A stretch of DNA of 64,000 bases from Mesohalobacter halotolerans (GCF_006120725.1 NZ_SWMU01000003.1:310001-374000); one strand, 5' to 3'; shown: positions 43,182 to 55,468, counted from the stretch's first letter. A program made the numbers and translations. Notes: a model not told the origin generated them from the sequence alone.

Positions 43182-43955
43182 ATGGATTTAAACCTATCTA
43201 AACCTTTATGTTTTTTCGATTTAGAAACAACAGGAACCAATATTGCCAAAGATCGTATTGTAGAAATTGCCATCCTGAAAGTTTTTCCTAATCATAACAA
43301 AGAAAGTATGACATTAAGAGTCAATCCAGAAATGCCGATCCCAAAAGAATCTAGTGAAGTGCACGGTATTTATGATAAAGATGTTGAAAACGAACCTACA
43401 TTTAAAACCTTAGCTCCAAAAATATACAACTTCATAAAAGATGCTGATTTGGCGGGTTACAACTCAAACCGTTTTGATATTCCATTATTGGCCGAAGAAA
43501 TGTTGAGAGCTGAGGTAGATTTTGACATGAAAAATGCAGTTAAAATAGACGTACAGACCATATTTCATAAAAAAGAAAAACGGACTTTAGAAGCGGCTTA
43601 TAAATTTTATTGTGATAAAAATTTGACTGATGCACACAGTGCTGAAGCCGACACCAATGCAACTTATGAAGTGTTAAAATCTCAATTGGATCGATACGAA
43701 GATTTGGAGAACAACACCAAATGGTTGGCAGAATTTAGCGCACATAAAAAATTTGCTGACTTTGCCGGAATGGTACAATACAACAAAAATGGTGAAGAAA
43801 TTTTTGGCTTTGGCAAACACAAAGGCAAGAAAGTTGAAGAGGTATTAGAACGTGAACCTGGTTATTACAATTGGATTCAGAATGCAGATTTTCCATTATA
43901 CACCAAAAAAGTTTTAACTGCTATAAAACTGCGTAAGTTATCTACTAAATCATAA
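43182..43955 (+). CDS. DEDDh 3'-5' exonuclease with ExoX-like C-terminal module
   Basis: A 257-residue protein. Residues about 9-170 are an RNase T/DnaQ-type exonuclease: FFDLETTGTN (D, E), IDVQTIFHKKE, and the closing HSAEADTNATYEVL with the H and D. From about 205 a small module reads EEIFGFGKHKGKKVEEVLEREPGYYNWI, as at the C-terminus of exodeoxyribonuclease X. It degrades single DNA strands, probably in repair; it is too short to be a full PolC. The sulfotransferase-like gene follows after 3 bp, so they are likely co-transcribed. A related FGKYKG module appears in the DUF3820 gene at 44921. Confidence 0.88.
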   Translation: MDLNLSKPLCFFDLETTGTNIAKDRIVEIAILKVFPNHNKESMTLRVNPEMPIPKESSEVHGIYDKDVENEPTFKTLAPKIYNFIKDADLAGYNSNRFDIPLLAEEMLRAEVDFDMKNAVKIDVQTIFHKKEKRTLEAAYKFYCDKNLTDAHSAEADTNATYEVLKSQLDRYEDLENNTKWLAEFSAHKKFADFAGMVQYNKNGEEIFGFGKHKGKKVEEVLEREPGYYNWIQNADFPLYTKKVLTAIKLRKLSTKS

Positions 43956-43958
43956 CCC

Positions 43959-44576
43959 ATGAATGTATTTGTCTTGTGTACTGGCCGAAGTGGTTCTACA
44001 AGCTTCATTAAAGCCTGCCAACATATTTCAAATTACTCAGCATCTCATGAAACTTTGAGCAATAGTTGTGGTGACAAAAGATTTGATTTTCCCAAAAATC
44101 ATATTGAAGCCGACAACCGATTGAGTTGGCAATTGGGGCAATTGAATGAAAAATTTGGTAAAAACGCTTTTTATGTCCATCTGAAACGCAATTCTAAAAG
44201 TGTTGCTAAAAGTTACTCCAAACGTTTTTTACTGCCTAAAAGTATGATATATGCTTATGCCAATGGCATAAAAAAACTACCTCCTGAAAGTTTAAATCCT
44301 AATGAGCGGTATGAAGTTTGCTTAGATTACGTTGAAACGGTCAATGCTAATATTAAATACTTTCTTGAAGACAAGCCTCATAAAATCGAGATCGATCTCG
44401 AGGATATTAAGCCTAAATTTGAAAGCTTTTGGAAAACAATCAAGGCACAAGGTAATTTAAACTTAGCTTTATCTGAATTTGATCACAAGCACAATAAAAG
44501 CTCATCAAAAACTGTGCATTGGCGATATAGTTTAAAACATCTATGGCTGAAATTTTTGATGATTTTGAGGTCTTAA
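43959..44576 (+). CDS. Sulfotransferase-like protein
   Basis: A 205-residue protein with a PAPS-binding P-loop-like start, VFVLCTGRSGSTSFIKAC, and a later VHLKRNSKSVAKSYSKRF that resembles the 3'-phosphate-binding block of sulfotransferases. The usual length is 250-300, so the acceptor part is reduced. If active it would sulfate a glycan, lipid or small molecule using PAPS. The gene begins 3 bp after the exonuclease and appears accessory. Family assignment is moderate; an inactive or divergent nucleotide-binding protein is possible. Confidence 0.7.
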   Translation: MNVFVLCTGRSGSTSFIKACQHISNYSASHETLSNSCGDKRFDFPKNHIEADNRLSWQLGQLNEKFGKNAFYVHLKRNSKSVAKSYSKRFLLPKSMIYAYANGIKKLPPESLNPNERYEVCLDYVETVNANIKYFLEDKPHKIEIDLEDIKPKFESFWKTIKAQGNLNLALSEFDHKHNKSSSKTVHWRYSLKHLWLKFLMILRS

Positions 44577-44920
44577 ATATTTTACACATCAAGGAAAGTA
44601 GGTTTTATTCAAAATTGTTTTTTATAGATTTACTAGAATCCAAAAATTCTTGGCTATAAAACAATTGATTTCATGAATTCATTGAGTGTGCGTAAGGAAT
44701 TTCGACCTCAGCCCGACAAGACAGCAGAAAGGCCACAATGTGATAGCATCTAAAGCGAGGTCTTGGAATGAAAAGCCCGACGCTGTAAAGTCTGCACTCG
44801 TCAAGGTAAGGCACAAATAATTTTTTATAAAACCCTTGAGTTGGCCTATCTTTGAATACTAAAGTTTTGAACTATTGATGACATTCCTAAAGGCTTAATT
44901 AATCTTGAATTATAGAAGAA
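44577..44920. other. Intergenic region with a GC-richer, structured segment
   Basis: No long ORF. The outer parts are AT-rich, but 44690-44815 is clearly richer in G+C and holds pairing words GACCTC (44704-44709) with GAGGTC (44757-44762), small inner stems, and the word AGCCCGAC twice (44709-44716 and 44774-44781). It could be a small RNA, an old repeat or the remnant of a gene. No known RNA family is recognised. Confidence 0.4.
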
Positions 44921-45136
44921 TTGAACTCTAAAGCTTATCTGAAAACACTCGCCAATACCAAAATGCCTTTTGGAAAATACAAAGGTTACTATTTAATTGA
45001 TATTCCTGAATATTATTTGCTATGGTACAAGCAAAAAGGATTCCCAAAAAATAAACTGGGCTTACAGATGCAAGAGATTTTAGAACTCAAAGTCAATGGT
45101 TTAGAAGATATAATACGACCATTAAAGAACTCTTAA
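44921..45136 (+). CDS. DUF3820 family protein
   Basis: A 71-residue protein whose core MPFGKYKGYYLIDIPEYYLL and WYKQKGFP is diagnostic of DUF3820. The start is TTG at 44921, directly before NSKAYLKTLANTKMPFG; the next Met (residue 15) lies inside the conserved motif. Function unknown. The FGKYKG motif recalls the FGKHKG module at the C-terminus of the exonuclease at 43182. It lies 81 bp upstream of pyrG. Confidence 0.85.
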   Translation: MNSKAYLKTLANTKMPFGKYKGYYLIDIPEYYLLWYKQKGFPKNKLGLQMQEILELKVNGLEDIIRPLKNS

Positions 45137-45208
45137 AAATATATCATGTGTCGAGTCAGTTATGTTGAGATTAATCTCTATTTTTGCATCCCGTAAAGAC
45201 ATCATTAA

Positions 45209-47271
<2,063 letters not shown>

Positions 47272-47447
47272 AATACAAATTAATTTAATGCCATACAATG
47301 CCACCCTTTCAAACTAGTTTTTTATACAAAAATTGGCATAATTCTAAGATTCTTAATTTTAAGCGTTTAAGTCATTTAAGTGTTTTGAAAAATTTAAGCT
47401 TTTAGAAATTTGAATTTACTAAATTTGTCGGTTGAAAATTTCAAACC

Positions 47448-49406
47448 ATGAAACTTAAAATGACTACCAATAATAGATGTGTTTATGTATTTGTCTTTTT
47501 GGTTTTGGGAAGTTTTACAAAATCTATATCTCAAAACAATTTAAGTGATAGTCTTGTCTTTAGTATCAATGAAAACAAAGTTTATCAATCTGAATTTATA
47601 AATCAGTATAAAAAAAATTCTCAATCAAATTTTGAAGATGATAGTTTAAGCCCCGAAGACTATGCAGAAATGTATTTACATTTTAAGCTCAAAGTTGCGG
47701 CAGCAAAAGAAGAAGGCCTTGATACTTTACCTGAATTTTTAAAGGAGTTTGAGCGGTATCGCAAACAACTAGCTGACAAGTATATTTCTAATGGAAAAGT
47801 CACCGAACAATTAGTTCAAGAGACATATTATCGCATGACCAACGAAATTAATGCGAGCCATATTTTAATTAGTTTAAAGCCTAATGCCACACCAGATGAT
47901 ACATTAAAAGTTTATAACACCGCAATTGATATCCTTAAAAAAATAGAAAATGGAGCATCTTTTGCAGACTTAGCTGTAAATTATTCTAATGACCCGTCTG
48001 CCAATATCAATCAAGGTGATCTAGGCTGGTTTAAAGCTTACAAAATGGTTTACCCATTCGAATCTGCAGCGTACAATCTAGAAATAGATGAAGTTTCTCA
48101 TCCGGTCAGAACACAATTTGGGTATCACCTTATCAAAAAAAACGATCAGCGTCCATCTAGAGGAAAACTTGAAGTTGCTCATATCATGAAAGATCTAAAG
48201 ACTAAGGATAGCACATACAATGCTGAGTCTGAAATTCAAAAGCTGTATCAAAAACTTCAAAACGGTGAAAAATTTGAAGATTTGGCAAAACAGTTTTCCG
48301 ATCATAAGCCAACTGCTCCCAAAGGTGGTATTTTGTCTCCATTTAGTGTAGGGCAACTCAATTCATCAAAATTTGAAAATATCGCCTTCACTTTAGACAC
48401 AAATAATCCCTTATCTAAACCCTTTAATACCAAGTTTGGTTGGCATATTGTAAAATATATAGATGAAACACCTGTTAAACCTTTAGATGAAATAAAATCT
48501 GAAATTATAAGGAACATTAAAACTTCAGACCGTTCCAAAAAATTAATAGAAAATATTAAAAAGGAATTGACCAATCAGTATGAAGTCGTAACCAATTATG
48601 AAATTTTATCTACTCTTGAAGACAGGTTAAATGATAGCATTTTAAAGTATAAATGGCGTTACAATCAAGATATTGAGGATGACAATCAGTGGATTCTAAA
48701 AATTGAGAATAACCGTTATACGTTAAAAGCGTTTTTAGAATACATTGAAAAGCAACAACGTAGCTTTAAGTCATCAACTATCAATGAAAAAATTAACGTG
48801 GCAATTGATAAATTTACTTATGCTAAATTAATAGCAGTTCACAACCGCAATTTAGAAAATGTCTCCCCAGAGTTTGCATCTGAAATAAAAACTTATTTTG
48901 AAGGCCTTTTGTTGTTTGAGGTGATGGAACAAAAAATATGGAACCCAGTCAAGGAAGACACTTTAGGACAAAAAGAGTATTACAAAAACCACCAAAGTAA
49001 CTTTGTAAGTAATGTAAAAATAAATGCTTTAATGGCTTCAAGCTCTTCAAAAAAAGACGCAAAGAAAATTAAGAGAACAATTCAGAATAAGCCAATCAAT
49101 GTGTTGAGAAAAGAATTCCCTGATAGTATTTTTAAAACTTTAAACAACATTTCAATTAATGACCCAATACTTCCTGAAAATCTTAAACTAAAAGCTAATA
49201 AAGTAAAACTATATCACTACAATAATCAGTATACTTGCTTGGATATAAAAGAAGTTATTCCTTCAAGAGTATTACAATTTAATGAAGTCAGAGGGAAAGT
49301 AATAAGTGAACTTCAAAAAGAAAAAGAAAAGAAATGGATTGCTCAATTAAAACAAAAATACGATATTAAAGTTAATCATAGATTAATAAAATCGCTACAA
49401 CTCTAG
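47448..49406 (+). CDS. Periplasmic peptidyl-prolyl isomerase with two parvulin domains
   Basis: A 652-residue exported protein: signal peptide about residues 10-29 (YVFVFLVLGSFTKSIS), a SurA-like N-terminal helical region, then two parvulin (PpiC) domains. The first is near 132-230 (ASHILISLKPN, GDLGWFKAYKMV, FGYHLIKKND) and the second near 237-345 (VAHIMKDLKTKD, FGWHIVKYID). A long C-terminal helical part follows. Such proteins chaperone outer-membrane proteins. A -7 box TAAATTTG sits at 47420-47427. It leads a three-gene run with the lipoprotein and surA-like genes. Confidence 0.87.
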   Translation: MKLKMTTNNRCVYVFVFLVLGSFTKSISQNNLSDSLVFSINENKVYQSEFINQYKKNSQSNFEDDSLSPEDYAEMYLHFKLKVAAAKEEGLDTLPEFLKEFERYRKQLADKYISNGKVTEQLVQETYYRMTNEINASHILISLKPNATPDDTLKVYNTAIDILKKIENGASFADLAVNYSNDPSANINQGDLGWFKAYKMVYPFESAAYNLEIDEVSHPVRTQFGYHLIKKNDQRPSRGKLEVAHIMKDLKTKDSTYNAESEIQKLYQKLQNGEKFEDLAKQFSDHKPTAPKGGILSPFSVGQLNSSKFENIAFTLDTNNPLSKPFNTKFGWHIVKYIDETPVKPLDEIKSEIIRNIKTSDRSKKLIENIKKELTNQYEVVTNYEILSTLEDRLNDSILKYKWRYNQDIEDDNQWILKIENNRYTLKAFLEYIEKQQRSFKSSTINEKINVAIDKFTYAKLIAVHNRNLENVSPEFASEIKTYFEGLLLFEVMEQKIWNPVKEDTLGQKEYYKNHQSNFVSNVKINALMASSSSKKDAKKIKRTIQNKPINVLRKEFPDSIFKTLNNISINDPILPENLKLKANKVKLYHYNNQYTCLDIKEVIPSRVLQFNEVRGKVISELQKEKEKKWIAQLKQKYDIKVNHRLIKSLQL

Positions 49407-49410
49407 ACAT

Positions 49411-50265
49411 TTGAAAGCAAAACTAATTTTCATATTATGCTGTCTGGTTTTTTTGCCAGGTTGTGATTTGTTTCAAAAACAAAAACCTGAAGATGCCATA
49501 GCCAAAGTCAATGCACATATACTATACAAAAAAGACCTCGCAAATGTCATTCCTAAAAATCTATCAGAAGAAGATAGTTTAATATTTACCAGGTCATTTA
49601 TCAATGAGTGGGCGATGGATAAAATTATATTAGATAAGGCAAAGTTTAACCTTCCTATCAAAAAACAAGAGCGCTATCAAGATATGGTAGAAAAATACAA
49701 ATCTGAACTTTTTAAAAAGGCTTATATGGATGCAATGATCCAAAAACAAATAGACAGTCTTGTGGATAGTACGGCAATAAAAAATTATTACGAAACCAAC
49801 AAAGACATGTTTAAGATCAATGAATACTTATTGAAGATTAGGTATTTATATATAAAAAACGACTTAAAAAATTTCTCAAAAATAAAAGAGAGCTTTAACC
49901 GTTTTAATCTAAACGATCAAGATTTTTTAATCTCAGAGCAGCTTAAATTTGACAAAGTAAAACTCAATGATTCTGTTTGGGTAAAATCTTTGAATGTTTT
50001 TAAAGATTTATCAAACCTAGATTCTGAACAACACCAGAAAATTTTAAGCCCGAATCGATACCTTGAATTTAAAGACAGCATCGGAAGTTATTTTATCTAT
50101 GTTAAAGATGTATTAAAACCCAATTCTATGGCACCAGAAAGCTATATTAAGCCTACTATTGAGCAAATTTTAATCAGTAAGAAAAAACAAAGTCTGAAGA
50201 AAAGCCTGGAAAAACAAATTTTACAAGACGCGATAAAAAATAATACATATGAAATATTTGAATAA
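49411..50265 (+). CDS. Lipoprotein resembling the SurA N-terminal domain, no parvulin domain
   Basis: A 284-residue lipoprotein from a TTG start at 49411 (4 bp after the previous stop); the signal ends FLPGC (C18). The helical segment AKVNAHILYKKDLANVIPK resembles the chaperone domain of SurA/PrsA, but no PpiC domain (HIL...GGDLG-type) is present. Charge and helix content suggest a chaperone role. The last 17 bp overlap the next gene, so the three are one operon. It would probably be annotated as a hypothetical or PPIase-like protein. Confidence 0.72.
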   Translation: MKAKLIFILCCLVFLPGCDLFQKQKPEDAIAKVNAHILYKKDLANVIPKNLSEEDSLIFTRSFINEWAMDKIILDKAKFNLPIKKQERYQDMVEKYKSELFKKAYMDAMIQKQIDSLVDSTAIKNYYETNKDMFKINEYLLKIRYLYIKNDLKNFSKIKESFNRFNLNDQDFLISEQLKFDKVKLNDSVWVKSLNVFKDLSNLDSEQHQKILSPNRYLEFKDSIGSYFIYVKDVLKPNSMAPESYIKPTIEQILISKKKQSLKKSLEKQILQDAIKNNTYEIFE

Positions 50266-51679
50266 TTATATCATCATATTGACTTTGATATTAACTGCCA
50301 CCTCTTGGTCTCAAATTACGATTGATGAGGATGATAACCTTATTAAAGACGATAAGCAGAAAAGTGAACTGCTCGTAGACAATATAGACAATCAAAGGGT
50401 CAAGATAGATGGCATCGCAGCAGTTGTAGGAGATTATCTCATACTTGAAAGCGATATTTTAAAAGCCAGAGAAGATCAAAAGGCACAGGGATTGTCAGGT
50501 AAAGAAGTCAGCAAATGCTTTATTTTAAAACAAATTATGGAAAATAAGTTATTTGCCCATCATGCAATTCAGGATAGTATTGAAATCCAAGAAGAGATGG
50601 TTAATAGCCGGACTGAGCAACAACTTCAGTATATGGTTAATCAAGCAGGAAGTCTTCAAAAAATACTTGACTTTTATGGCAAAGACACCGAGGAAGAATT
50701 GAAAAAAGAATTGTTTGATATCAACTTTGAAACGGTATTAGCTCAAGAAATGCAAGGTAGTGTTGTTGAAGAAATTGAGGTTACACCTGCTGAGGTTAGA
50801 CAATTTTTTGACAAAATACCAGAAGATGAAAAACCATTTTTTGGGACTCAAGTTGAAGTTTCCCAAATTGTTATAAAACCAGAAGTTACAGAAGAGCAAA
50901 CTCAAAAAACCGTAGATTTTCTCAATAAAATACGAGAAGACGTCATAGAAGATGGTGCCCGGTTTTCTTCAAGAGCCGTTTTGTATTCAGATGATCGCGG
51001 TACGAGAAGCAAAGGTGGAAAAATCCCTGATGTCAGTCGAGATTCACCCTTAGTTAAAGAGTTTAAAGATAAAGCCTTTAGTCTTGCAGAAGGTGAAGTG
51101 AGTAAACCCTTCAAAACTGAATTTGGTTGGCATATTCTGACGGTAGATAAAATCAGAGGTCAGTTTGTCGATGTACGACATATTCTCAAATTCCCTGAAA
51201 TTACAGATGAAGCTGTTGAAAAGGCACGCAAAAAAATTGAAACGTTAAAACAACGCATAGAAGATGGTGAAATCAGTTTTGAAGAAGCCGCAAAAGAATT
51301 TTCTGATGAAGCAGAGACATCAGAAAGTGGTGGGCAACTTATAAATGATCTTACATTAGACAAGCGATTTGAACTGAGTAAAATGGATCCCGAACTCTAC
51401 AATAAAATTATTAATTTGAAAGAAGGTAAAATTTCACCAGTATACACAGAAAGCAATAAGAGACAACAACCATTCTTTAAGATTCTTACGGTCACTAAAC
51501 GCATAAAAGAACACGAAGCAGACTACAATAAAGATTATGCAAGAATTAGTGATTTAGCATTAAAGCAAAAAAAAGTAAGAGAAATACAAAAATGGCAAAA
51601 AAGCAAAATGAAAGATACCTACATCAAAATTAGTAAAGACTACAAATCCTGTGATTTTGCTAAAGACTGGTTAAAATAA
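50249..51679 (+). CDS. surA: SurA-like peptidyl-prolyl isomerase
   Basis: A 476-residue exported protein: signal to about residue 22 (ATSWSQ), a SurA N-domain (VDGIAAVVGDYLILESDILKA-like, with KIDGIAAVVGDYLILES), and two parvulin domains, one near 195-310 (VEVSQIVIKPE, FGWHILTVDK) and one near 313-405 (VDVRHILKFPE, SGGQLIND). SurA escorts beta-barrel proteins to the BAM machinery. The start overlaps the previous gene; moxR follows 5 bp later, so the operon may include it. Confidence 0.9.
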   Translation: MKYLNNYIIILTLILTATSWSQITIDEDDNLIKDDKQKSELLVDNIDNQRVKIDGIAAVVGDYLILESDILKAREDQKAQGLSGKEVSKCFILKQIMENKLFAHHAIQDSIEIQEEMVNSRTEQQLQYMVNQAGSLQKILDFYGKDTEEELKKELFDINFETVLAQEMQGSVVEEIEVTPAEVRQFFDKIPEDEKPFFGTQVEVSQIVIKPEVTEEQTQKTVDFLNKIREDVIEDGARFSSRAVLYSDDRGTRSKGGKIPDVSRDSPLVKEFKDKAFSLAEGEVSKPFKTEFGWHILTVDKIRGQFVDVRHILKFPEITDEAVEKARKKIETLKQRIEDGEISFEEAAKEFSDEAETSESGGQLINDLTLDKRFELSKMDPELYNKIINLKEGKISPVYTESNKRQQPFFKILTVTKRIKEHEADYNKDYARISDLALKQKKVREIQKWQKSKMKDTYIKISKDYKSCDFAKDWLK

Positions 51680-51684
51680 AAATT

Positions 51685-52638
51685 ATGTCAGACGTTAAAG
51701 GAATAGAACAATTTGTTGAAAAACATAAACAATTAAAACAAGAAGTTTCAAAAGTAATCGTTGGACAAGATAATGTGGTTAACCAAATATTAATTGCCAT
51801 ATTTTCAGGAGGTCATGCATTATTAATAGGTGTTCCAGGACTAGCCAAAACACTTATGATTAATACGATATCTCAAGCTCTAGGTTTAACTTTTAAACGC
51901 GTACAGTTTACACCAGACTTAATGCCAAGTGATATTCTAGGCTCTGAAATCCTCGATGCACAAAAGAATTTTAAGTTCATTAAAGGACCTGTATTTACCA
52001 ATATTTTACTGGCAGATGAAATCAACAGGACGCCACCAAAAACACAATCGGCACTACTCGAAGCCATGCAAGAGAAAGCAGTCACTATTTCTGGACATCA
52101 CCGAAAACTTAAAGCTCCTTATTTTGTTTTAGCCACTCAAAACCCTATTGAACAAGAAGGTACTTACCCCTTACCAGAAGCTCAGCTTGACCGATTCATG
52201 TTTGCTATAAACCTCGAGTACCCAAGCTTTAAAGAAGAAGTTGAAGTTGTTAAAAACACAACACAAAATCTATCTCGTGATATAAAAGCTCTATTTGAAG
52301 CACAGGAAATTATAGATATTCAACAACTCATAAGACGGATGCCTGTTGCTGACAATGTTATTGAATATGCCGTAAATTTAGTATCCAAAACTAGACCTGA
52401 TAACAGCAGAAGTAATGACTTTATAAAAGAATTTGTAGATTGGGGAGCTGGACCTAGAGCTTCACAAAACCTCATACTTGCTGCCAAAACCAATGCTGCA
52501 ACTCAAGGCAAGTTTTCTCCAGATATTGAGGACGTCCAAGCAGTAGCCTATAGTGTATTAAAACACAGAGTGATTAAAAATTATAAAGCTGAAGCTGAAG
52601 GTTATAGCATAGAACAAATTATTGAAAAGTTGCTCTAG
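51685..52638 (+). CDS. MoxR-family AAA+ ATPase
   Basis: A 317-residue AAA+ protein with Walker A GVPGLAKT, Walker B LLADEINRTPPKTQSALLEAMQE, sensor 1 (VLATQNPIEQEGTYPLPEAQLDRF, cut here to ATQNPIEQEGTY) and an arginine finger region. MoxR proteins act as chaperones with VWA/DUF58 proteins, which are normally adjacent; none is seen downstream in this window. It is 5 bp after surA, so it may be the last gene of that operon. Confidence 0.92.
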   Translation: MSDVKGIEQFVEKHKQLKQEVSKVIVGQDNVVNQILIAIFSGGHALLIGVPGLAKTLMINTISQALGLTFKRVQFTPDLMPSDILGSEILDAQKNFKFIKGPVFTNILLADEINRTPPKTQSALLEAMQEKAVTISGHHRKLKAPYFVLATQNPIEQEGTYPLPEAQLDRFMFAINLEYPSFKEEVEVVKNTTQNLSRDIKALFEAQEIIDIQQLIRRMPVADNVIEYAVNLVSKTRPDNSRSNDFIKEFVDWGAGPRASQNLILAAKTNAATQGKFSPDIEDVQAVAYSVLKHRVIKNYKAEAEGYSIEQIIEKLL

Positions 52639-52972
52639 CTTTTTAAAGCCTTGATTTTGTTTCATAAAAATTGAACCTTAGTATTTAAGTGGTTTGAATC
52701 TTTATGTAACAAACTAAAATCACAATCATTTTACTTAATCTAAGATGACAACATTTAGAATCATATTAAATTAAAAAATGTTTGTTGAATTTTTTTTCAC
52801 ATTCATAATTTTTTTAGGTTAAAATTATCAATATAATGTATTTTATCCCTACAATCACCTTTATTATTAAATAATATTCAATTAACAAGGCTTTAAATTC
52901 AATATATTTTAAATATCTTCAGATTTTATTATATTTGTTACTCCTTAAAAATCATTAAACAATTTATAAATT
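52639..52972. promoter_or_regulatory. AT-rich upstream region of the aconitase gene with -7 element
   Basis: The 334-bp space has no ORF or hairpin of note. A -7 box TATATTTG at 52930-52937 lies 35 bp before the aconitase ATG, without a recognisable -33. The region is about 80 percent A+T. Confidence 0.4.
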
Positions 52973-55240
52973 ATGGCATTTGATATTGATATGATAAAGG
53001 CTGTTTATAGCCAAATGGCAAATCGTGTAGAAAAGGCAAAAAATGTAGTTGGAAAGCCACTCACATTATCTGAAAAGATTTTATATTCCCATCTTTCAGA
53101 AGGAGAACCTAAAAAAGCATACACCAGAGGCAAAGACTATGTTGAGTTTGATCCAGATAGGATTGCCTGTCAAGATGCGACAGCTCAAATGGCGCTTTTG
53201 CAATTTATGCAAGCAGGTAAAGACAAAGTTGCTGTGCCCACTACAGTACATTGTGACCACCTTATACAAGCTAAACAAGGTGCCGCTAAAGATTTGGCTC
53301 GAGCAAACGAAACTAGTAACGAAGTTTTTGACTTTTTAGAATCGGTATCTAACAAATACGGTATTGGATTTTGGAAACCTGGTGCTGGGATTATTCACCA
53401 GGTAGTATTAGAAAATTATGCCTTTCCTGGAGGAATGATGATTGGAACTGATTCACATACAGTAAATGCTGGCGGACTTGGAATGGTAGCTATAGGTGTG
53501 GGTGGAGCTGATGCTGTAGATGTTATGGCCGGTATGCCTTGGGAATTAAAATTTCCTAAACTCATTGGAGTAAAACTTAAAGGAAGTCCACAAGGCTGGA
53601 CAGCGGCAAAGGATGTCATCTTAAAAGTTGCAGAAATCTTAACCGTTAAAGGTGGTACCGGTTGCATCGTAGAATATTTTGGAGAAGGTGCAAATAACTT
53701 ATCATGTACTGGGAAAGGTACTATTTGTAATATGGGAGCCGAAATTGGAGCAACGACTTCAACATTTGGTTACGACGATTCTATGGAGCGCTTTTTGAGA
53801 GCTACCGATAGAAATGAAATTGCTGATGAAGCCAACAAAATAAGAGAACATCTTACAGGAGATCCAGAAGTATATGAAAATCCAGAACAATATTTTGATC
53901 AAGTCATTGAGATAGATTTAAATACACTTAGACCACACTTAAATGGACCATTTACTCCAGACCTGGCTACACCTGTTGGAGAACTTGGTAAAAAAGCAAA
54001 AGACAATGATTGGCCGATAAAAGTAGATTGGGGCTTAATTGGATCATGTACCAACTCTTCTTACGAAGATTTAACCCGTGCAGCATCTATTGCTGAGCAA
54101 GCAGTCAAGAAAAAATTAAAACCAAAATCAGACTTTGGCATTAACCCCGGTTCTGAACAGATACGATACACAGCAGAACGTGATGGTCTCCTTAAAGTCT
54201 TTGAAGACCTTGGCGCAACAATATTTACAAATGCTTGTGGCCCATGTATCGGTCAATGGGACAGAAGCGATGTAAAAGAAGGTGAAAAAAATACAATCGT
54301 TCACTCTTTCAATAGAAATTTCTCTAAACGTGCAGATGGCAATCCAAACACACACGCATTTGTTGGCTCACCAGAAATGGTTGCTGCAATAGCTTTATCT
54401 GGTCGGTTAGACTTTGATCCTATTAATGATACCTTAATCAATGAAGATGGTGAAGAAGTTAAACTTGAAATGCCTCAAGGAATAGAACTTCCGGAGAAAG
54501 GATTTGAAGTTGAAGATAATGGATACGTAGAGCCTAAAAAAGATGGCAGCAATGTTGAAGTAAAAGTTGATCCAAACTCTAACCGCATACAACTTCTAGA
54601 CCCTTTTGAACCTTGGGATGGTGAAAACCTCATGGGTGCTAAATTATTAATCAAAGCACACGGTAAGTGCACAACAGACCATATATCAATGGCTGGTCCA
54701 TGGTTAAAATATCGAGGACACCTTGATAATATTTCTGATAATTGTTTGATAGGTGCTGTGAATGCATTTAATATGAAAACCAATTTTGTTAAAAGCCAGA
54801 TCACTGGAAAATACGATGCTGTTCCTAAAACACAACGCCAGTACAAAGCAGAAGGTATACCAACAGTCGTCGTGGGAGACCATAACTATGGCGAAGGTTC
54901 TTCTCGTGAACATGCGGCTATGGAACCTAGACATCTCGGTGTTAGAGCTGTAATTGTAAAGTCTTTTGCAAGAATCCATGAAACTAACTTGAAAAAGCAA
55001 GGTATGTTAGGTTTAACTTTTGATAATGAAAATGATTATGACTTGATTCAAGAAGATGATACGTTCAACTTTATCGATCTTAAAGACTTTGCTGAAGATA
55101 AACCACTTACATTAGAGCTTGTTCATGCAGACGGTTCTAAAGACACTATCAAGCTAAACCATACCTATAATGAAGCTCAGATTAATTGGGTGAGAGAAGG
55201 TTCTGCTTTAAATATGATAAAAAAGCAAAACAAAGCTTAG
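52973..55240 (+). CDS. Aconitate hydratase (mitochondrial-type)
   Basis: A 755-residue aconitase that interconverts citrate and isocitrate in the TCA cycle. The three 4Fe-4S Cys ligands are visible: [13 protein letters not shown] and [10 protein letters not shown]. Also [23 protein letters not shown] and the swivelling domain with [19 protein letters not shown]. The length and order match the mitochondrial-like class typical of Bacteroidota rather than AcnA/AcnB of enterobacteria. It is monocistronic, with a strong terminator. Confidence 0.96.
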   Translation: MAFDIDMIKAVYSQMANRVEKAKNVVGKPLTLSEKILYSHLSEGEPKKAYTRGKDYVEFDPDRIACQDATAQMALLQFMQAGKDKVAVPTTVHCDHLIQAKQGAAKDLARANETSNEVFDFLESVSNKYGIGFWKPGAGIIHQVVLENYAFPGGMMIGTDSHTVNAGGLGMVAIGVGGADAVDVMAGMPWELKFPKLIGVKLKGSPQGWTAAKDVILKVAEILTVKGGTGCIVEYFGEGANNLSCTGKGTICNMGAEIGATTSTFGYDDSMERFLRATDRNEIADEANKIREHLTGDPEVYENPEQYFDQVIEIDLNTLRPHLNGPFTPDLATPVGELGKKAKDNDWPIKVDWGLIGSCTNSSYEDLTRAASIAEQAVKKKLKPKSDFGINPGSEQIRYTAERDGLLKVFEDLGATIFTNACGPCIGQWDRSDVKEGEKNTIVHSFNRNFSKRADGNPNTHAFVGSPEMVAAIALSGRLDFDPINDTLINEDGEEVKLEMPQGIELPEKGFEVEDNGYVEPKKDGSNVEVKVDPNSNRIQLLDPFEPWDGENLMGAKLLIKAHGKCTTDHISMAGPWLKYRGHLDNISDNCLIGAVNAFNMKTNFVKSQITGKYDAVPKTQRQYKAEGIPTVVVGDHNYGEGSSREHAAMEPRHLGVRAVIVKSFARIHETNLKKQGMLGLTFDNENDYDLIQEDDTFNFIDLKDFAEDKPLTLELVHADGSKDTIKLNHTYNEAQINWVREGSALNMIKKQNKA

Positions 55241-55270
55241 TCCTTTTTTAAGAGTATATTTTTGAAAATT

Positions 55271-55312
55271 AAAACGTCCGTAAAGGCTCTTGCGCTTTAA
55301 CGGACGTTTTTT
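55271..55312 (+). terminator. Terminator after aconitase
   Basis: Stem AAAACGTCCGTAAAG (55271-55285) with CTTTAACGGACGTTTT (55295-55310), one bulged A, 9-base loop, T-run. Confidence 0.9.
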
Positions 55313-55468
55313 ATAACAATCAGTTTCAAAAAAATATTTTATGTAAATCCTGTAACAAATTTAAAATGGACTCGTCTTATATATATAACACGTGTTGAAT
55401 AAATGATCTAAAACTTATTTTATAAACAATTGAACAATAAATGTTTAATCAACTAAAAACTAAAAATT

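Noticed and set aside
54475-55000. Minus-strand frames of about 100-120 codons inside the aconitase gene
   Set aside because: They are antisense to a conserved aconitase with intact Fe-S ligands and have no family signature.
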